From assembly GCA_951813855.1 (NCBI GenBank), contig OX638380.1, positions 822,876 through 886,875 of the forward strand: a stretch of DNA of 64,000 nucleotides, written 5' to 3'. The position numbers and the translations under genes are program-made. Below are positions 1 through 9,426 of this stretch, piece after piece (the stretch's first letter is position 1; each line of letters opens with the position of its first letter). This DNA is from an uncultured Verrucomicrobiae bacterium. Lineage in GTDB: Bacteria > Verrucomicrobiota > Verrucomicrobiia > Limisphaerales > AAA164-E04. Under the pieces are notes generated by a model, which saw only the letters and a program-made list of their open reading frames with translations, was not told the DNA's origin and searched no databases.

Positions 1-1156
1 ATTGCAGCGCGAAATGCCCCTCGGTCCGGCCCGGATCGTCCTTCAACTCGGCCGTTTTGCGGCCGTTCATGTGGACTACGGTTCGATTATCCCAAGCCGA
101 AACCGTCAACTCGTTCCACTGGCCGACCCGATACCACTCAGTCTTCTTATCGGCGGGATGTTTGACGACCCAGCCCCGGCCCCCGGTTTCGTAGAGCCCT
201 CCGGTTTCGTAACTCGTGTCCAATTCCACCTGAAACCCATGGATGCCGACGGCCGAATCGACCGGGTCCGAACGAAAATAGAAACCGCTGTCGCCTTGAT
301 TGATCCGAAAATGCAATCGGACGGTAAACTGATCGTAACTATCGTCGCTGACCAACAGTCCGTGTTGCCGCACCGAACGCTGGCTCGTTCCCCTGATAAC
401 GCCGTTCTCCACCTGCCATTCCCCGCCCGGTTTGGGCGACCATCCGTCCAAAGTATTCCCGTCGAACATCGGGCGCCATTCGTGCCGCCCGAGTTCCTTA
501 ATCCGGATATTGCGCCAAACGATTTCCATCGGGTCCCGCCTCCCGGTGCCGTGCACTTGCAACCCGATAAATCCAGACAAAGTCATCGTGTCTCGAAGGT
601 CCGCCGCCGGCACTCCGTTGATCCAAGTGCGAATCCGGTCGCCGATGGCTTCGATGCGATAGTGATTCCACTGGTTCTGCCGAAACGCCTTCCGGGCCGG
701 TTCGTTGTCGCGCAAATTGTTGATCCATCCCCGGCGCGATTCGTCGTAGATACCGCCCGACCAAGCCCGGGGGGACGGATCGATCTCGACCTGGTAACCA
801 TGGACGACCCCGTTGCGGAATTCCGGAAGGCTACGGCTCCGGATCTGAATACCTCCGTTCAGATTAGGGTGCACCTTGTATTCCAATTCCAGGACGAAAT
901 CGCCGTAATGCTTCTTGGTGCAAAGGAAGGTATTGGGAGAACCCGGCACGGTGGTCCCCACAATCGCGCCGTCCCGCATCCCGTATTTCGCCCGGCCACC
1001 CAATTTCACCCAACCCTCGAGTTCGGTGCCATCAATCAACGAAACCCATTCGCCGGCAACCGAAGACGTTCCCGAAACTTGACCTAACACAGTAAATCCC
1101 CAGGCCATAACCATGGCGACGTTGGCGAAAACCCGGCGCTTCAAGGTGGTTTGCAT
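1..1156 (-). CDS. Secreted DUF1080 protein with two domains (partial)
   Basis: Reading the minus strand from ATG at 1156 gives 385 codons without a stop before the window edge, so the C-terminus is missing. The N-terminus (MQTTLKRRV followed by a hydrophobic run ending near VLGQ) looks like a signal peptide. Two consecutive DUF1080 / 3-keto-disaccharide-hydrolase-type jelly-roll domains follow. Domain 1 starts near WVSLIDGTELEGWV (residue 38) and contains the GGIQIRS and HGYQVEIDP motifs. Domain 2 starts near WRPMFDGNTLDGWS (about residue 230) and contains DSGFYFRS and HGFQVELDT. The family is common in Planctomycetes and Verrucomicrobia and is linked to carbohydrate turnover outside the cytoplasm. 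The substrate cannot be told from sequence. The gene is divergent from the pseudopilin at 1721. Confidence 0.9.
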   Translation of the reverse strand, partial: MQTTLKRRVFANVAMVMAWGFTVLGQVSGTSSVAGEWVSLIDGTELEGWVKLGGRAKYGMRDGAIVGTTVPGSPNTFLCTKKHYGDFVLELEYKVHPNLNGGIQIRSRSLPEFRNGVVHGYQVEIDPSPRAWSGGIYDESRRGWINNLRDNEPARKAFRQNQWNHYRIEAIGDRIRTWINGVPAADLRDTMTLSGFIGLQVHGTGRRDPMEIVWRNIRIKELGRHEWRPMFDGNTLDGWSPKPGGEWQVENGVIRGTSQRSVRQHGLLVSDDSYDQFTVRLHFRINQGDSGFYFRSDPVDSAVGIHGFQVELDTSYETGGLYETGGRGWVVKHPADKKTEWYRVGQWNELTVSAWDNRTVVHMNGRKTAELKDDPGRTEGHFALQ

Positions 1157-1720
1157 TGGCCAAACGAAACACAAAACCGTCGATAAAGCAACTTATCCTC
1201 ATTGCCCCGGCCGGCGAGCGGAATTCGGGAGTTGCGAAGCTCCCCTGCCGGAGGCGAAAGCGATATCGCATCGCACCCTCGATTCCGAGAGGCCAACGGA
1301 GCGGAGGATTCCGTTCCGGAAATCTCCCTTTCCGGTTTTCCGGCCCCCATTCTTCGAAGAACTAAGAGCATTTCCGCACGATTCGAACCGGCTGAACTCG
1401 CCCCCGTTCGAATCCTCGCCGGCATGATTTTTATTGACCCTACGGATTGATTTGATTCGAATGTTTCCCTGCGGCGCTCCGAGAGAGTTCCAATCGGTAA
1501 AATGACGGCAGTTTCCGACATCTAGCGTGACAGTCGAAGCCTCCATTAGCCCGACAATTTGCCTTGCCGCTATACCCGACTTCGCCAAACTCGACGCCAC
1601 CAGCGTAGCTCGCCCTTTCCGAATCCGGAGATTCCTCGGCCGCCGGCACCGTGACGGCTTAGGGCCGAGTGACGGTTTTCAACTCAACCGCCGACTCCCG
1701 TCGCCGAACATCGCTCGACC
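1157..1720. other. Divergent intergenic region, no gene seen
   Basis: This 564-bp gap lies between two genes transcribed away from each other. Several short open frames cross it on both strands, but none has recognisable protein content or a plausible start context. It probably holds the promoters of both flanking genes; I cannot pick a convincing -35/-10 pair. Confidence 0.5.
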
Positions 1721-2557
1721 ATGACTCCCCCAGGACGATCCGCCGGCACCGGGACCAGGCTTCGCGAACGATCCTCGCCGTTACGGACCAGGGAGGGATT
1801 CACCTTGATCGAATTGTTGGTAGTCATCGCCATCATCGCCATTCTCGCCGGCATGTTGCTCCCGGCGCTGGCCAAGGCGAAAGACCGAGTCAAGGAAACC
1901 AAATGCGGGAGCAATCTCCGGCAGATGTCCCTGGCGACCCGGCTCTACGCGGACGACAATGGCGACCACGTGCCGCCGGTCACCCATCAGGTCGGTTCTT
2001 ACTGGTTTCACCGAATTGCGCCTTACCTGGGCGATGCGGGATACCGCGATAATCCACACGAGCGCGGCGACGGTTCGATGAAAATCCTGCTCTGCCCCAG
2101 CACCCGCCCTCCGGAACTCAATCCTGCGGCCAATCAAGGCTGGTGGGGCAGCGTCGATACCTCTTGGCGCTCGCTCCAATCAGAAGGGAGTTACGGCATG
2201 AATCTATGGTTGGACAATCTCGGTTTTTATAAAGATCAATTCCCCGCCGACGGATACTACGCCCAATTCTCGACCGCGCCTTCCGGAGTCCCGGCTTACG
2301 GCGACTCGGTCTGGGTCGGTTCCTGGCCGGACGGCGGCGATCAAGCGCCGGTCGATTTCAAAGGCGACGGGTACGGCAACCGGTCGTTTCCTCACAGCAA
2401 TGGAAAGTTCATGGGGCGGTTCGCCCTGGAACGCCACGGCAACGGCATCCAAGTCACCTTTACCGACGGCCACACCGAACACGTTTCGGTGCGCGAATTA
2501 TGGACTCTCAACTGGCATCGAAACAACGTTCCCAATCCTAACGTCCGGATCCGTTAA
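1721..2557 (+). CDS. Pseudopilin-like protein with H-X9-DG motif
   Basis: A 278-aa protein with a type II secretion/type IV pilin leader: a basic N-terminus, the cleavage site [10 protein letters not shown] at about residue 26, then one long hydrophobic helix ending LLPALAKAK. The soluble part has the usual features of the large PVC pseudopilin family ([24 protein letters not shown]) and an H-X9-DG motif at about residues 239-250. These proteins are processed by a prepilin peptidase and sit in the inner membrane or an extracellular pseudopilus; individual roles are mostly unknown. The stop overlaps the start of the next gene by one base, which suggests co-transcription. Two paralogues lie at 6521 and 26537. 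Confidence 0.85.
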   Translation: MTPPGRSAGTGTRLRERSSPLRTREGFTLIELLVVIAIIAILAGMLLPALAKAKDRVKETKCGSNLRQMSLATRLYADDNGDHVPPVTHQVGSYWFHRIAPYLGDAGYRDNPHERGDGSMKILLCPSTRPPELNPAANQGWWGSVDTSWRSLQSEGSYGMNLWLDNLGFYKDQFPADGYYAQFSTAPSGVPAYGDSVWVGSWPDGGDQAPVDFKGDGYGNRSFPHSNGKFMGRFALERHGNGIQVTFTDGHTEHVSVRELWTLNWHRNNVPNPNVRIR

Positions 2558-3486
2558 TGCCCCATCAATCCCCCGGTCGCCCAATGCACCGCAATAACAA
2601 CCAGCCGACATCGTTCGGACCGTTCCGCCGGCTGATCGCGGGGCGGCGGCTCTCGAACCTGAAGGCTCTCGGGGCACTGCTCCTTGGCCCGGCGTTACTC
2701 GCCTCCCCGGCAGCGGCGCAAAAAGTCAACGCCAAACGAACCGTTGCCCCGGCTCCCGAAAACCTCGTGGTATCCGAAGGGAAAGGAAAATACCGGATCG
2801 GCGAAGTGACCATCGACACCGATCGCAAAGAGCTATCCTTTCCCTCGAAAGTCAACATGCTCGAGGAAGTCATCGAGTACGCCATCGTCGGCAAAACCGG
2901 CAAATTGCACGAGTCGCTGCTCGCGACCGAGGTCGTTCCGACCCGAATTCATCTGGCCATGCTATTGCTCGGCAAAAAGGATCTATGGCCCGGTTCCGAC
3001 GTGACTGGCTTGCCGGGCGGGCAACCGATCGAGGTGACGATCGCATGGACGGAACAAGACCAGGAACGAACGGCCCGAATCGAGGATTGGATCGTCGTGG
3101 GCGAGGAGCAGCTGCCGGCCAGCCGCGGCCTCTGGGTCTACAACGGTTCCCGGATCGCCCAGGGCCGGTTCACCGCCGACGTCAATCAATCGATCCTCTC
3201 GTTAATCGTCGACCGCGATGCCTTGGCCAACAATCCCCGAACCGGCCATGAAAACGACGATATCTGGTTTCCCGCGGAAGCGAAGATCCCGCCTGTCGGC
3301 ACTCCGGTACAGGTCACGTTCCGGCTGCTCGCTCAGAACGAGATTCCCGATCCTCAAGCCGATCAATTCCGCATCACGCCTCCCAAATTTCCTGACGCCT
3401 CCCGGCCGGCGAACGACGCCGGACCGCCGAGTAACTCCCCCGCCCCGGGCGACCGGGAAGTTCCGCCGGCAAACCGGAAAAACTAG
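2557..3486 (+). CDS. Exported YdjY-domain-like protein
   Basis: A 309-aa protein. The basic N-terminus and a hydrophobic segment ending SPAAAQ (about residues 30-54) look like a long signal peptide; a second ATG at 2584 would shorten it. The mature part contains a YdjY-like stretch (YRIGEVTIDTDRKELSFPSKVN, then GKLHESLL and the hydrophobic AMLLLGKKD). The YdjY family is of unknown biochemical function; in Planctomycetes and Verrucomicrobia it is usually secreted. The C-terminal 40 residues are proline-rich and probably disordered. The start codon overlaps the stop of the upstream pseudopilin by one base, so the two are probably one transcript. Confidence 0.65.
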   Translation: MPHQSPGRPMHRNNNQPTSFGPFRRLIAGRRLSNLKALGALLLGPALLASPAAAQKVNAKRTVAPAPENLVVSEGKGKYRIGEVTIDTDRKELSFPSKVNMLEEVIEYAIVGKTGKLHESLLATEVVPTRIHLAMLLLGKKDLWPGSDVTGLPGGQPIEVTIAWTEQDQERTARIEDWIVVGEEQLPASRGLWVYNGSRIAQGRFTADVNQSILSLIVDRDALANNPRTGHENDDIWFPAEAKIPPVGTPVQVTFRLLAQNEIPDPQADQFRITPPKFPDASRPANDAGPPSNSPAPGDREVPPANRKN

Positions 3487-3870
3487 CCCGGGATTCTCCT
3501 TGGCTTCCGATTTGATCCCGATCGAAGCCGTCGGAATTTCAGTGCTTTCCGGTTCCAACTTTTCGGACGATGCCAGCGGGATTCCTGACGGCGATTGCTC
3601 CGTGATTTCCCGGATTAAGGGCTGTTCGATTCGTTTCGCCTCGTCGATTCGACTGGCTGGGCGACCTCCCCCGTGATTCGAACCGGGCAGCTGGCAACAG
3701 GCGGGTGCTGGATTTCGAGAGGAATCCGAACCGGAGGCACGCCCGACCGAGGCGATGACGGGATATCGAGGACGGCCCTGGAAGAAACAGGGCCGCTCGG
3801 CTGTTCGATCAAGTCCGGCGCGCTTGCGTTGCACGCTTGCGATCGACGGCGTGTTTGCTATCGTGGGGCG

Positions 3871-5052
3871 GTGAGTTTCGTTGCCGAATTTGATCGCCTC
3901 GACATCAAGGGTTTGGTCGAAAAGACCGATCGGTTGACCGGTGCCGACGTCGAAAATTCCCTGGCCTCCGGCACCGAAGGACTAGCCGCCTTCGCCGCCC
4001 TGACCGCCCCGGCGGCTTCCTCCCAACTGGAACAACTATGCCGCCGGTCGCAAGACCTCACGCAACGACGATTCGGCAAGATCATCCGCCTGTTCGCCCC
4101 GCTGTATCTATCCAACGAATGCGTCAACATCTGCCGCTACTGCGGCTTTTCCCGCAACAACGACATCCGGCGGGTTACCCTGTCCGTCGCCGAAGTCGAA
4201 AGCGAAGCCCGGGCGTTGACCGAGCAAGGCTTCCGCAACGTTCTGCTGGTGGCCGGCGAACACCCGAAGTTCGTTTCCAACGGCTACCTCGAGAATTGCC
4301 TCCTCGCCTTGCGCCCTTCGATTCCCGGGCTGTCCCTGGAAGTAGGGCCGATGGCGACCGACGCCTACCGGACCATGGTCGCCGCCGGCGCCGAAGGACT
4401 GGTGGTTTACCAGGAAACCTACGATCGAGAGCGCTATCGCCTCCTGCACCCCGCCGGCCCCAAAAAACATTACGACTGGCGACTCGAAACGGCTGAACGG
4501 GCCTATGCGGCAGGATTTCGCCGCTTGGGAATCGGAGCGCTCTTCGGCTTGACCGACTGGCGGGAGGAAGCTCTGGCGCTCGCCGCCCACGCCGAATACC
4601 TGCTCCGCCACTGCTGGCGTTCGCAACTGACGGTGGCCTTTCCGAGAATCAGGCCTTGCGCCGGAAACTATCAACCGTCTCATCCGCTCGACGACCGAGC
4701 CCTGGTTCAGTTACTGGCGGCCTTCCGCATCGCCTTCCCGGACATCGGACTGGTGTTGTCGACTCGCGAACCGGCCCGGTTGCGCGACGGACTGATTCCG
4801 CTCGGTGTCACTCTGATGAGTGCGGGCAGCCACACCGAACCGGGCGGCTACACCGGAGCGGGCGGCGAACAGTTCTCCCGGCCGCCCGAATCGAAGCCTC
4901 GTTCCCCGTCCGCCCGCGAGGCGCGCGAAACCGCCGCTACCGGTCAGTTCGAAATCGCCGACGAACGCCGGCCTCAGGCCATCGCCGAACTCATCCGCCG
5001 TCTCGGCTACGAACCGGTCTGGAAAGATTGGGACGCGGAGCTTTGCGCTTGA
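3871..5052 (+). CDS. thiH: 2-iminoacetate synthase ThiH
   Basis: A radical-SAM enzyme (393 aa from GTG at 3871) that splits tyrosine to dehydroglycine for the thiamine thiazole ring. The 4Fe-4S motif is C84-x3-C88-x2-C91 in NECVNICRYCGF, typical of ThiH. The C-terminal biotin/thiamine-associated region is recognisable (LMSAGSHTEPGGYT, then QFEIADERRP and EPVWKDWD). About 25 extra residues rich in Ser, Pro and Arg separate the two parts of this region. The open frame extends upstream to 3673, but that extension has no family similarity. The following genes encode a thioredoxin-reductase-like protein and a rhodanese. That sulfur- and redox-related context fits thiazole synthesis, though the link is inferred. 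Confidence 0.92.
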   Translation: MSFVAEFDRLDIKGLVEKTDRLTGADVENSLASGTEGLAAFAALTAPAASSQLEQLCRRSQDLTQRRFGKIIRLFAPLYLSNECVNICRYCGFSRNNDIRRVTLSVAEVESEARALTEQGFRNVLLVAGEHPKFVSNGYLENCLLALRPSIPGLSLEVGPMATDAYRTMVAAGAEGLVVYQETYDRERYRLLHPAGPKKHYDWRLETAERAYAAGFRRLGIGALFGLTDWREEALALAAHAEYLLRHCWRSQLTVAFPRIRPCAGNYQPSHPLDDRALVQLLAAFRIAFPDIGLVLSTREPARLRDGLIPLGVTLMSAGSHTEPGGYTGAGGEQFSRPPESKPRSPSAREARETAATGQFEIADERRPQAIAELIRRLGYEPVWKDWDAELCA

Positions 5053-5131
5053 ACGGCCACCGTCGTTCCTGACTTGCCAGACTTCGCCCAGACTGCGAAT
5101 TTCAATCACCGCTCGCTGCCGACCTTGGAAT

Positions 5132-6061
5132 ATGGAAAAAGTAGTCATCGTAGGATCAGGTTGCGCCGGACTGACGGCGGCTATTTACACGGCCCGGGCC
5201 AATCTAACCCCATTGGTGCTTTCCGGCACGATGCCCGGAGGACTGCTGACGACGACGACCGTCGTCGAAAACTACCCGGGATTTCCCGAAGGCGTGGACG
5301 GCTTCGAACTGATGCAACGCATCCAGAAGCAGGCCGCACGCTTCGGAGCGCGGGTGAAATTCGCGAAACTGGAGGCGGCGGACATGCAATCGTCCCCCCT
5401 CCGGCTGACGATCGACGGCGAACTCGTGGAAACTCAAACGCTCATCATCGCCAGCGGAGCCAGCCATCGACGATTGGGCCTGCCGAACGAAACGGCTCTG
5501 GAAAACAAAGGCGTCACCTACTGCGCTACCTGCGACGGCGCCTTGCCCATGTTCCGCGACCGGCCGTTGGTGGTGGTCGGCGGTGGCGACTCCGCGTGCG
5601 AAGAAGCCAACTACCTGACCCGATTCGGTTCCCGGGTCTATCTCGTGCATCGCCGGGACCAATTGCGCGCCTCCAAAATCATGGCCGAACGGACGCTGAC
5701 CAACGCCAAGATCGAACCGGTTTGGAATTCGGTCGTCAGCGATATTTTCGACGCCGAGGCCGGCAAGGTAACCGGCGTTCGGCTGGAGAATCGAGTCACC
5801 GGCGAGCACAGCACCCTAGATTGCGCCGGAGTCTTCGTCGCCATCGGCCACGTTCCCAATACGGAGTTGTTTCGCGGGCAACTCGACTTGGACGACGCCG
5901 GCTATATCATTCCCCAACAAGGAAGCCGCACCAACGCCGAGGGCGTCTTCGTGGCGGGCGATTGTTCGGACCACGTCTACCGGCAAGCGGTCACCGCCGC
6001 CGGACTCGGTTGCGCCGCGGCCATCGACGCCGAACGGTATCTCGCCTCGCTCTCGCAATAA
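5132..6061 (+). CDS. trxB: Thioredoxin reductase (TrxB family)
   Basis: A 309-aa FAD/NADPH pyridine-nucleotide disulfide oxidoreductase. The N-terminal FAD-binding motif is VIVGSGCAGLTAA, the redox-active pair is C131-A-T-C134 followed by DG, the NADPH-binding motif is VVVGGGDSACEEA, and the C-terminal FAD motif is GVFVAGDCSD. Length and motif order match bacterial TrxB. The ATG at 5132 is chosen because the FAD motif follows directly; upstream codons in this frame overlap thiH out of frame. It lies 79 bp after thiH and 24 bp before the rhodanese, so the three are probably one transcript. Confidence 0.93.
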   Translation: MEKVVIVGSGCAGLTAAIYTARANLTPLVLSGTMPGGLLTTTTVVENYPGFPEGVDGFELMQRIQKQAARFGARVKFAKLEAADMQSSPLRLTIDGELVETQTLIIASGASHRRLGLPNETALENKGVTYCATCDGALPMFRDRPLVVVGGGDSACEEANYLTRFGSRVYLVHRRDQLRASKIMAERTLTNAKIEPVWNSVVSDIFDAEAGKVTGVRLENRVTGEHSTLDCAGVFVAIGHVPNTELFRGQLDLDDAGYIIPQQGSRTNAEGVFVAGDCSDHVYRQAVTAAGLGCAAAIDAERYLASLSQ

Positions 6062-6084
6062 CGCCGGTTCGCCCGATTCGCTCC

Positions 6085-6408
6085 GTGCCCCAACTCTCCG
6101 TTACGGAACTAAAAGCCTGGATGGATTCTCAGCGCCCGTTTCGGTTGCTGGACGTTCGCGAACCGGCCGAACACACCATGGCGGCCCTCCCCCTCGCACG
6201 CCTGATCCCGTTGCGGGAATTACCCGAGAGACTGCCGGAAATCAGGGATTGGCACCGCGACGATACCGTCGTGTATTGCCACCACGGCATCCGCAGCGCC
6301 CAGGCCGTCGCATGGCTGGCGTCGATCGGCTTCGTCCGTCCTCTCAATCTGATCGGGGGCATCGACGAATGGTCCCGGGTAATCGACCTCGACCTGCCTC
6401 GCTACTGA
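6085..6408 (+). CDS. Single-domain rhodanese-like protein
   Basis: A 107-aa rhodanese domain. It has the family signatures LLDVREPAEH near residue 22 and an active-site loop YCHHGIRS with the catalytic cysteine at about residue 65, ending with GGIDEWS. The start is probably GTG at 6085; an ATG at 6121 is possible but would remove the first helix. Such small rhodaneses carry persulfide sulfur between enzymes. Its place after thiH and a TrxB-like gene suggests sulfur handling linked to thiamine synthesis or thiol redox control, which is inference. Confidence 0.82.
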   Translation: MPQLSVTELKAWMDSQRPFRLLDVREPAEHTMAALPLARLIPLRELPERLPEIRDWHRDDTVVYCHHGIRSAQAVAWLASIGFVRPLNLIGGIDEWSRVIDLDLPRY

Positions 6409-6520
6409 TCGCCCAGCTCGTTCCCCTACCCGATACCGCCCGCGACAAATGACCTGACAACCGACGCAGAGTTGGTATCATGCCCCCGACGCTCATCCTT
6501 GCAGGAAACGGCCTCACCCC

Positions 6521-7339
6521 ATGAATCGTCCATTCCAGTCGTCGACTTCACCGGCTTTCGTCACCCGATCGGTTGCAGGGAACGGTCCCGCCGCTTCGCC
6601 GCGGTTCGCTTTTCGCGCCGCGTTTACCTTGATCGAACTATTGGTAGTCATCGCGATTATCGCGATTCTGGCGGGCATGCTGCTGCCGGCGCTTTCCAAG
6701 GCCAAGGAAAAAGGCAAACGCGCCGTTTGCATGAGCAATCTCCGGCAGATCGGGATCGCCATGACGATTTACGCCGACGACAATCGGAACGTATTGCTGC
6801 AGGCCCGCGCGAAATCCGTGCAGATCGCTCTGGACCCGCCGGAACGCGAAGCGGCCGCCCAAGTCGGCTTGATCATCAACACCAACCAGGGAGTCGCGAA
6901 GATCTGGACCTGCCCCAGCCGTCCCAGTTTTCCGACGTTCGAAGCGGCTTGGCAACAATGGATCATCGGATATCAATACTTCGGCGGTATCGAGATCTGG
7001 AACAATCCCGCCGGCCAATTTCCTTCGCGCAGCCCCGTTAAATCTTCGACCTCCCGACCCGGTTGGGCTCTCGCCGCCGACGCTACGCTCAAAATCGATC
7101 GGGAATGGGGCGGCGGACGCGACAGCGCCTTCAAGAACATGCCGCCCCACCGCCGCAGCAACCGGGAGCCCGAAGGGGGCAATCACCTCTACATGGACGG
7201 TTCGGTATCCTGGGTTCCCTTCCAGAAAATGTTGTTCCTTCACAGTTGGAACGCCGGCGGCGATCGCGACGCCTACTTCTATCAGGAAGACGTTGGCATC
7301 CAAATGCAGGACAAAATCGAACAACTCCGCCCACGTTAG
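6521..7339 (+). CDS. Pseudopilin-like protein
   Basis: A 272-aa paralogue of the protein at 1721. The leader is AAFTLIELL with one N-terminal hydrophobic helix ending [12 protein letters not shown], followed by [10 protein letters not shown] and YADDNRN. The C-terminal half has a [14 protein letters not shown] element that resembles the DG end of the family but lacks the exact H-X9-DG spacing. It is expected to be processed by a prepilin peptidase and held in the inner membrane. The gene stands alone between the rhodanese and the convergent trmL. Confidence 0.85.
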   Translation: MNRPFQSSTSPAFVTRSVAGNGPAASPRFAFRAAFTLIELLVVIAIIAILAGMLLPALSKAKEKGKRAVCMSNLRQIGIAMTIYADDNRNVLLQARAKSVQIALDPPEREAAAQVGLIINTNQGVAKIWTCPSRPSFPTFEAAWQQWIIGYQYFGGIEIWNNPAGQFPSRSPVKSSTSRPGWALAADATLKIDREWGGGRDSAFKNMPPHRRSNREPEGGNHLYMDGSVSWVPFQKMLFLHSWNAGGDRDAYFYQEDVGIQMQDKIEQLRPR

Positions 7340-7360
7340 CGGCCGGTCGGCGCTCCCGAG

Positions 7361-7825
7361 TCAACGTTCGCCCGGGAAATTCTGCTGGCGAAGCGCTTCG
7401 TAAAGCACGATCGCCACGCTGTTGGCCAAGTTAAGCGACCGGGCCGGACCGGTCGCCATCGGAATACGCAGGCACCGTTTCCGGTGTTCCTCGAGCAACG
7501 CTTCGGGCAACCCGGCCGACTCCCGGCCGAACACCAAGTAATCCGACGATCGAAACCGGATTTGAGCGTAATGCCTGACCCCGACCGATTCGATAAACCA
7601 GAACGTTCCCCGGTCCCTGTGAGCCGCGTAAAACGTGGGCCAATCGCGCCACGTTCGCCACGTTACCTGCTGCCAATAATCCATGCCCGCACGGCGCAAC
7701 CGGCGATCGTCGAACCGAAATCCGAAGGGTTCGATCAAATGAAGCCCGGAATTCGTGGCGGCGCACAGCCGGGCGACGTTGCCGGTGTTGGGAGGAATCT
7801 CGGGTTCTAACAAGACCACCTGCAT
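7361..7825 (-). CDS. trmL: tRNA (cytidine/uridine-34 2'-O)-methyltransferase TrmL
   Basis: A 154-aa SPOUT-class methyltransferase. The opening MQVVLLEPEIPPNTGNVARL is the classic TrmL start, and the knot region contains LVFGRESAGLP, IPM and RSLNLANSVAIVLYEALRQ. It methylates the wobble 2'-hydroxyl of tRNA-Leu isoacceptors. The ATG at 7825 gives the family start exactly; an upstream extension to 7888 has no similarity. It converges with the pseudopilin (gap 21 bp) and is divergent from rseP. Confidence 0.92.
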   Translation of the reverse strand: MQVVLLEPEIPPNTGNVARLCAATNSGLHLIEPFGFRFDDRRLRRAGMDYWQQVTWRTWRDWPTFYAAHRDRGTFWFIESVGVRHYAQIRFRSSDYLVFGRESAGLPEALLEEHRKRCLRIPMATGPARSLNLANSVAIVLYEALRQQNFPGER

Positions 7826-7978
7826 ACCGCTTCGATCATCCCGATTTCGATGGTTTTCGGGCGAGCTAAAATTGCCGCGGCGCCGCACGTATTTCCCGCC
7901 GGCCGGTTTTTCTCCGGTTGTCTTTTAAGTTCAATTCGCCTTATAGTAAGCCCCAGCGATTGAAGTGCCGATCCGTCC

Positions 7979-9400
7979 ATGCAAGTACTGAATTTCCTGT
8001 TTATCCTCCTCGAAGTGCTGGTGCTCTTCAACCTGTTGATCATCGTACACGAGTTGGGGCACTTCCTGGCCGCTCGCTGGCGCGGCTTGAAAGTGGAACG
8101 TTTCGGCATCTGGTTCGGCAAGCCTCTCTGGGAACGGACCTACGGGGGAGTAACCTATTCCCTGGGCTGCATCCCGGCCGGAGGTTTCGTCGCCCTGCCG
8201 CAAATGGCGCCCATGGAAATGCTGGAAGGGAAGAATCAGGAAGACCAAGAAACATTGCCCCCGATCAAGCCGGGAGACAAAATCATCGTGGCCTTCGCCG
8301 GGCCGCTGTTCAGTTTTCTGCTGGCCATTTTCTTCGCTTATACCGTCTGGTTCGTCGGACGGCCGACCAGCAGCAGGGCCACGACCACCGTGGTCGGCTA
8401 CGTCGTTCCCGAGTCCTCCGCCGAAGCCGCGGACATACTCGCGGGCGACCGCATCGTCGCCATCAACGATTCGCCGATCGAGCGCTGGGTAGGCATCGGC
8501 AACGACGCGATCATGTGGCAGATCGTCAGCAGCGTCGCCGATACCATCCCGATAGAAGTCGAAAGGGACGGCATCGTTCACGAACTGACCGCCTCACCCA
8601 CCGTCCCCGACCAGAAGGAATGGTGGAAACGAAAAAATCTCCGGGAGATCGGCATCAGGCCCTGGCAACTCCCCGTCGTCGGGGCCGTGCAAACCAATAG
8701 CCCGGCTCAACGGGCCGGCATCCGGAGCGGCGACGTCATCCAAGCAGTCAACGGCATCAAGCTGCATCATCCCGAATTCCTCTCGCAATACATCCGGGAT
8801 AATCCGGAGCGGGAATTGACGCTAACCGTCGCTCGCGACGCTACGGACCGGGAATTCACCCTGCAGGCCGAGTTCCCGGTCTATCCGGAAGACTTCGCCG
8901 CCGAGGACAAGCACGCCATGATCGGCATCGCCTGGAATTTGGCGACCATGGACGCCATCGCCTATCCCGGCCCCTGGGAATCGATTTGGGAAAGCGTGAC
9001 GGCAATGCAAAAAACGCTCTCCGCCCTGTTCGCCGAAAAATCGGACATCAAGGCCCATCACCTCCAAGGGCCGGTCGGGATCATGCAAATCTATTACCGC
9101 CTGTTCGACAGCGAATACGGCTGGCGGCTGGCCATCTGGTTCAGCGTCCTGCTCAACGTCAATCTCGCTTTGCTCAATCTTTTACCCATTCCGGTGCTGG
9201 ACGGCGGGCATATCGTCATGGCCGCCACCGAAGGCCTGCTGCGCCGTCGCATTCCGCTCTGGTTCCTGGAAAAACTGCAAGCCGGTTGCGCTCTTCTGGT
9301 GATCGGGTTTCTCCTTTACGTCACCTTTTACGACCTTCAGGAGCTTCCCTGGAAAAGGCAAAAGGTTCCGGAAATCTATTTCGAAGCTCCCCAACCCTGA
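7979..9400 (+). CDS. rseP: Site-2 intramembrane metalloprotease (RseP/M50B)
   Basis: A 473-aa membrane protease. The zinc motif H24-E-L-G-H28 sits in the first transmembrane helix. A PDZ-like region lies around residues 130-240, with VQTNSPAQRAGIRSGDVI as the clearest PDZ core. The third catalytic element LLPIPVLDGGHI lies near residue 405, between the last transmembrane helices. The family cleaves anti-sigma factors and signal-peptide remnants in the inner membrane. Many relatives sit beside dxr/isp genes, and here ispG follows after 26 bp, so co-transcription is likely. Confidence 0.93.
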   Translation: MQVLNFLFILLEVLVLFNLLIIVHELGHFLAARWRGLKVERFGIWFGKPLWERTYGGVTYSLGCIPAGGFVALPQMAPMEMLEGKNQEDQETLPPIKPGDKIIVAFAGPLFSFLLAIFFAYTVWFVGRPTSSRATTTVVGYVVPESSAEAADILAGDRIVAINDSPIERWVGIGNDAIMWQIVSSVADTIPIEVERDGIVHELTASPTVPDQKEWWKRKNLREIGIRPWQLPVVGAVQTNSPAQRAGIRSGDVIQAVNGIKLHHPEFLSQYIRDNPERELTLTVARDATDREFTLQAEFPVYPEDFAAEDKHAMIGIAWNLATMDAIAYPGPWESIWESVTAMQKTLSALFAEKSDIKAHHLQGPVGIMQIYYRLFDSEYGWRLAIWFSVLLNVNLALLNLLPIPVLDGGHIVMAATEGLLRRRIPLWFLEKLQAGCALLVIGFLLYVTFYDLQELPWKRQKVPEIYFEAPQP

Positions 9401-9426
9401 ACCGCCACGTTCGTTCGCGCCCGGCC

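Noticed and set aside
2..1087. Long plus-strand open frame of 361 codons
   Set aside because: It is the complement of the two-domain DUF1080 gene, whose minus-strand translation shows clear family motifs.
3670..3720. tRNA-like T-loop sequence GATTCGAACC on the minus strand near 3675
   Set aside because: The flanking bases do not pair as a T stem and no acceptor or anticodon arm can be drawn.
5074..6084. Plus-strand frame running through trxB
   Set aside because: Arg/Pro-rich shadow of trxB; only the end (from 6085) is a real rhodanese.
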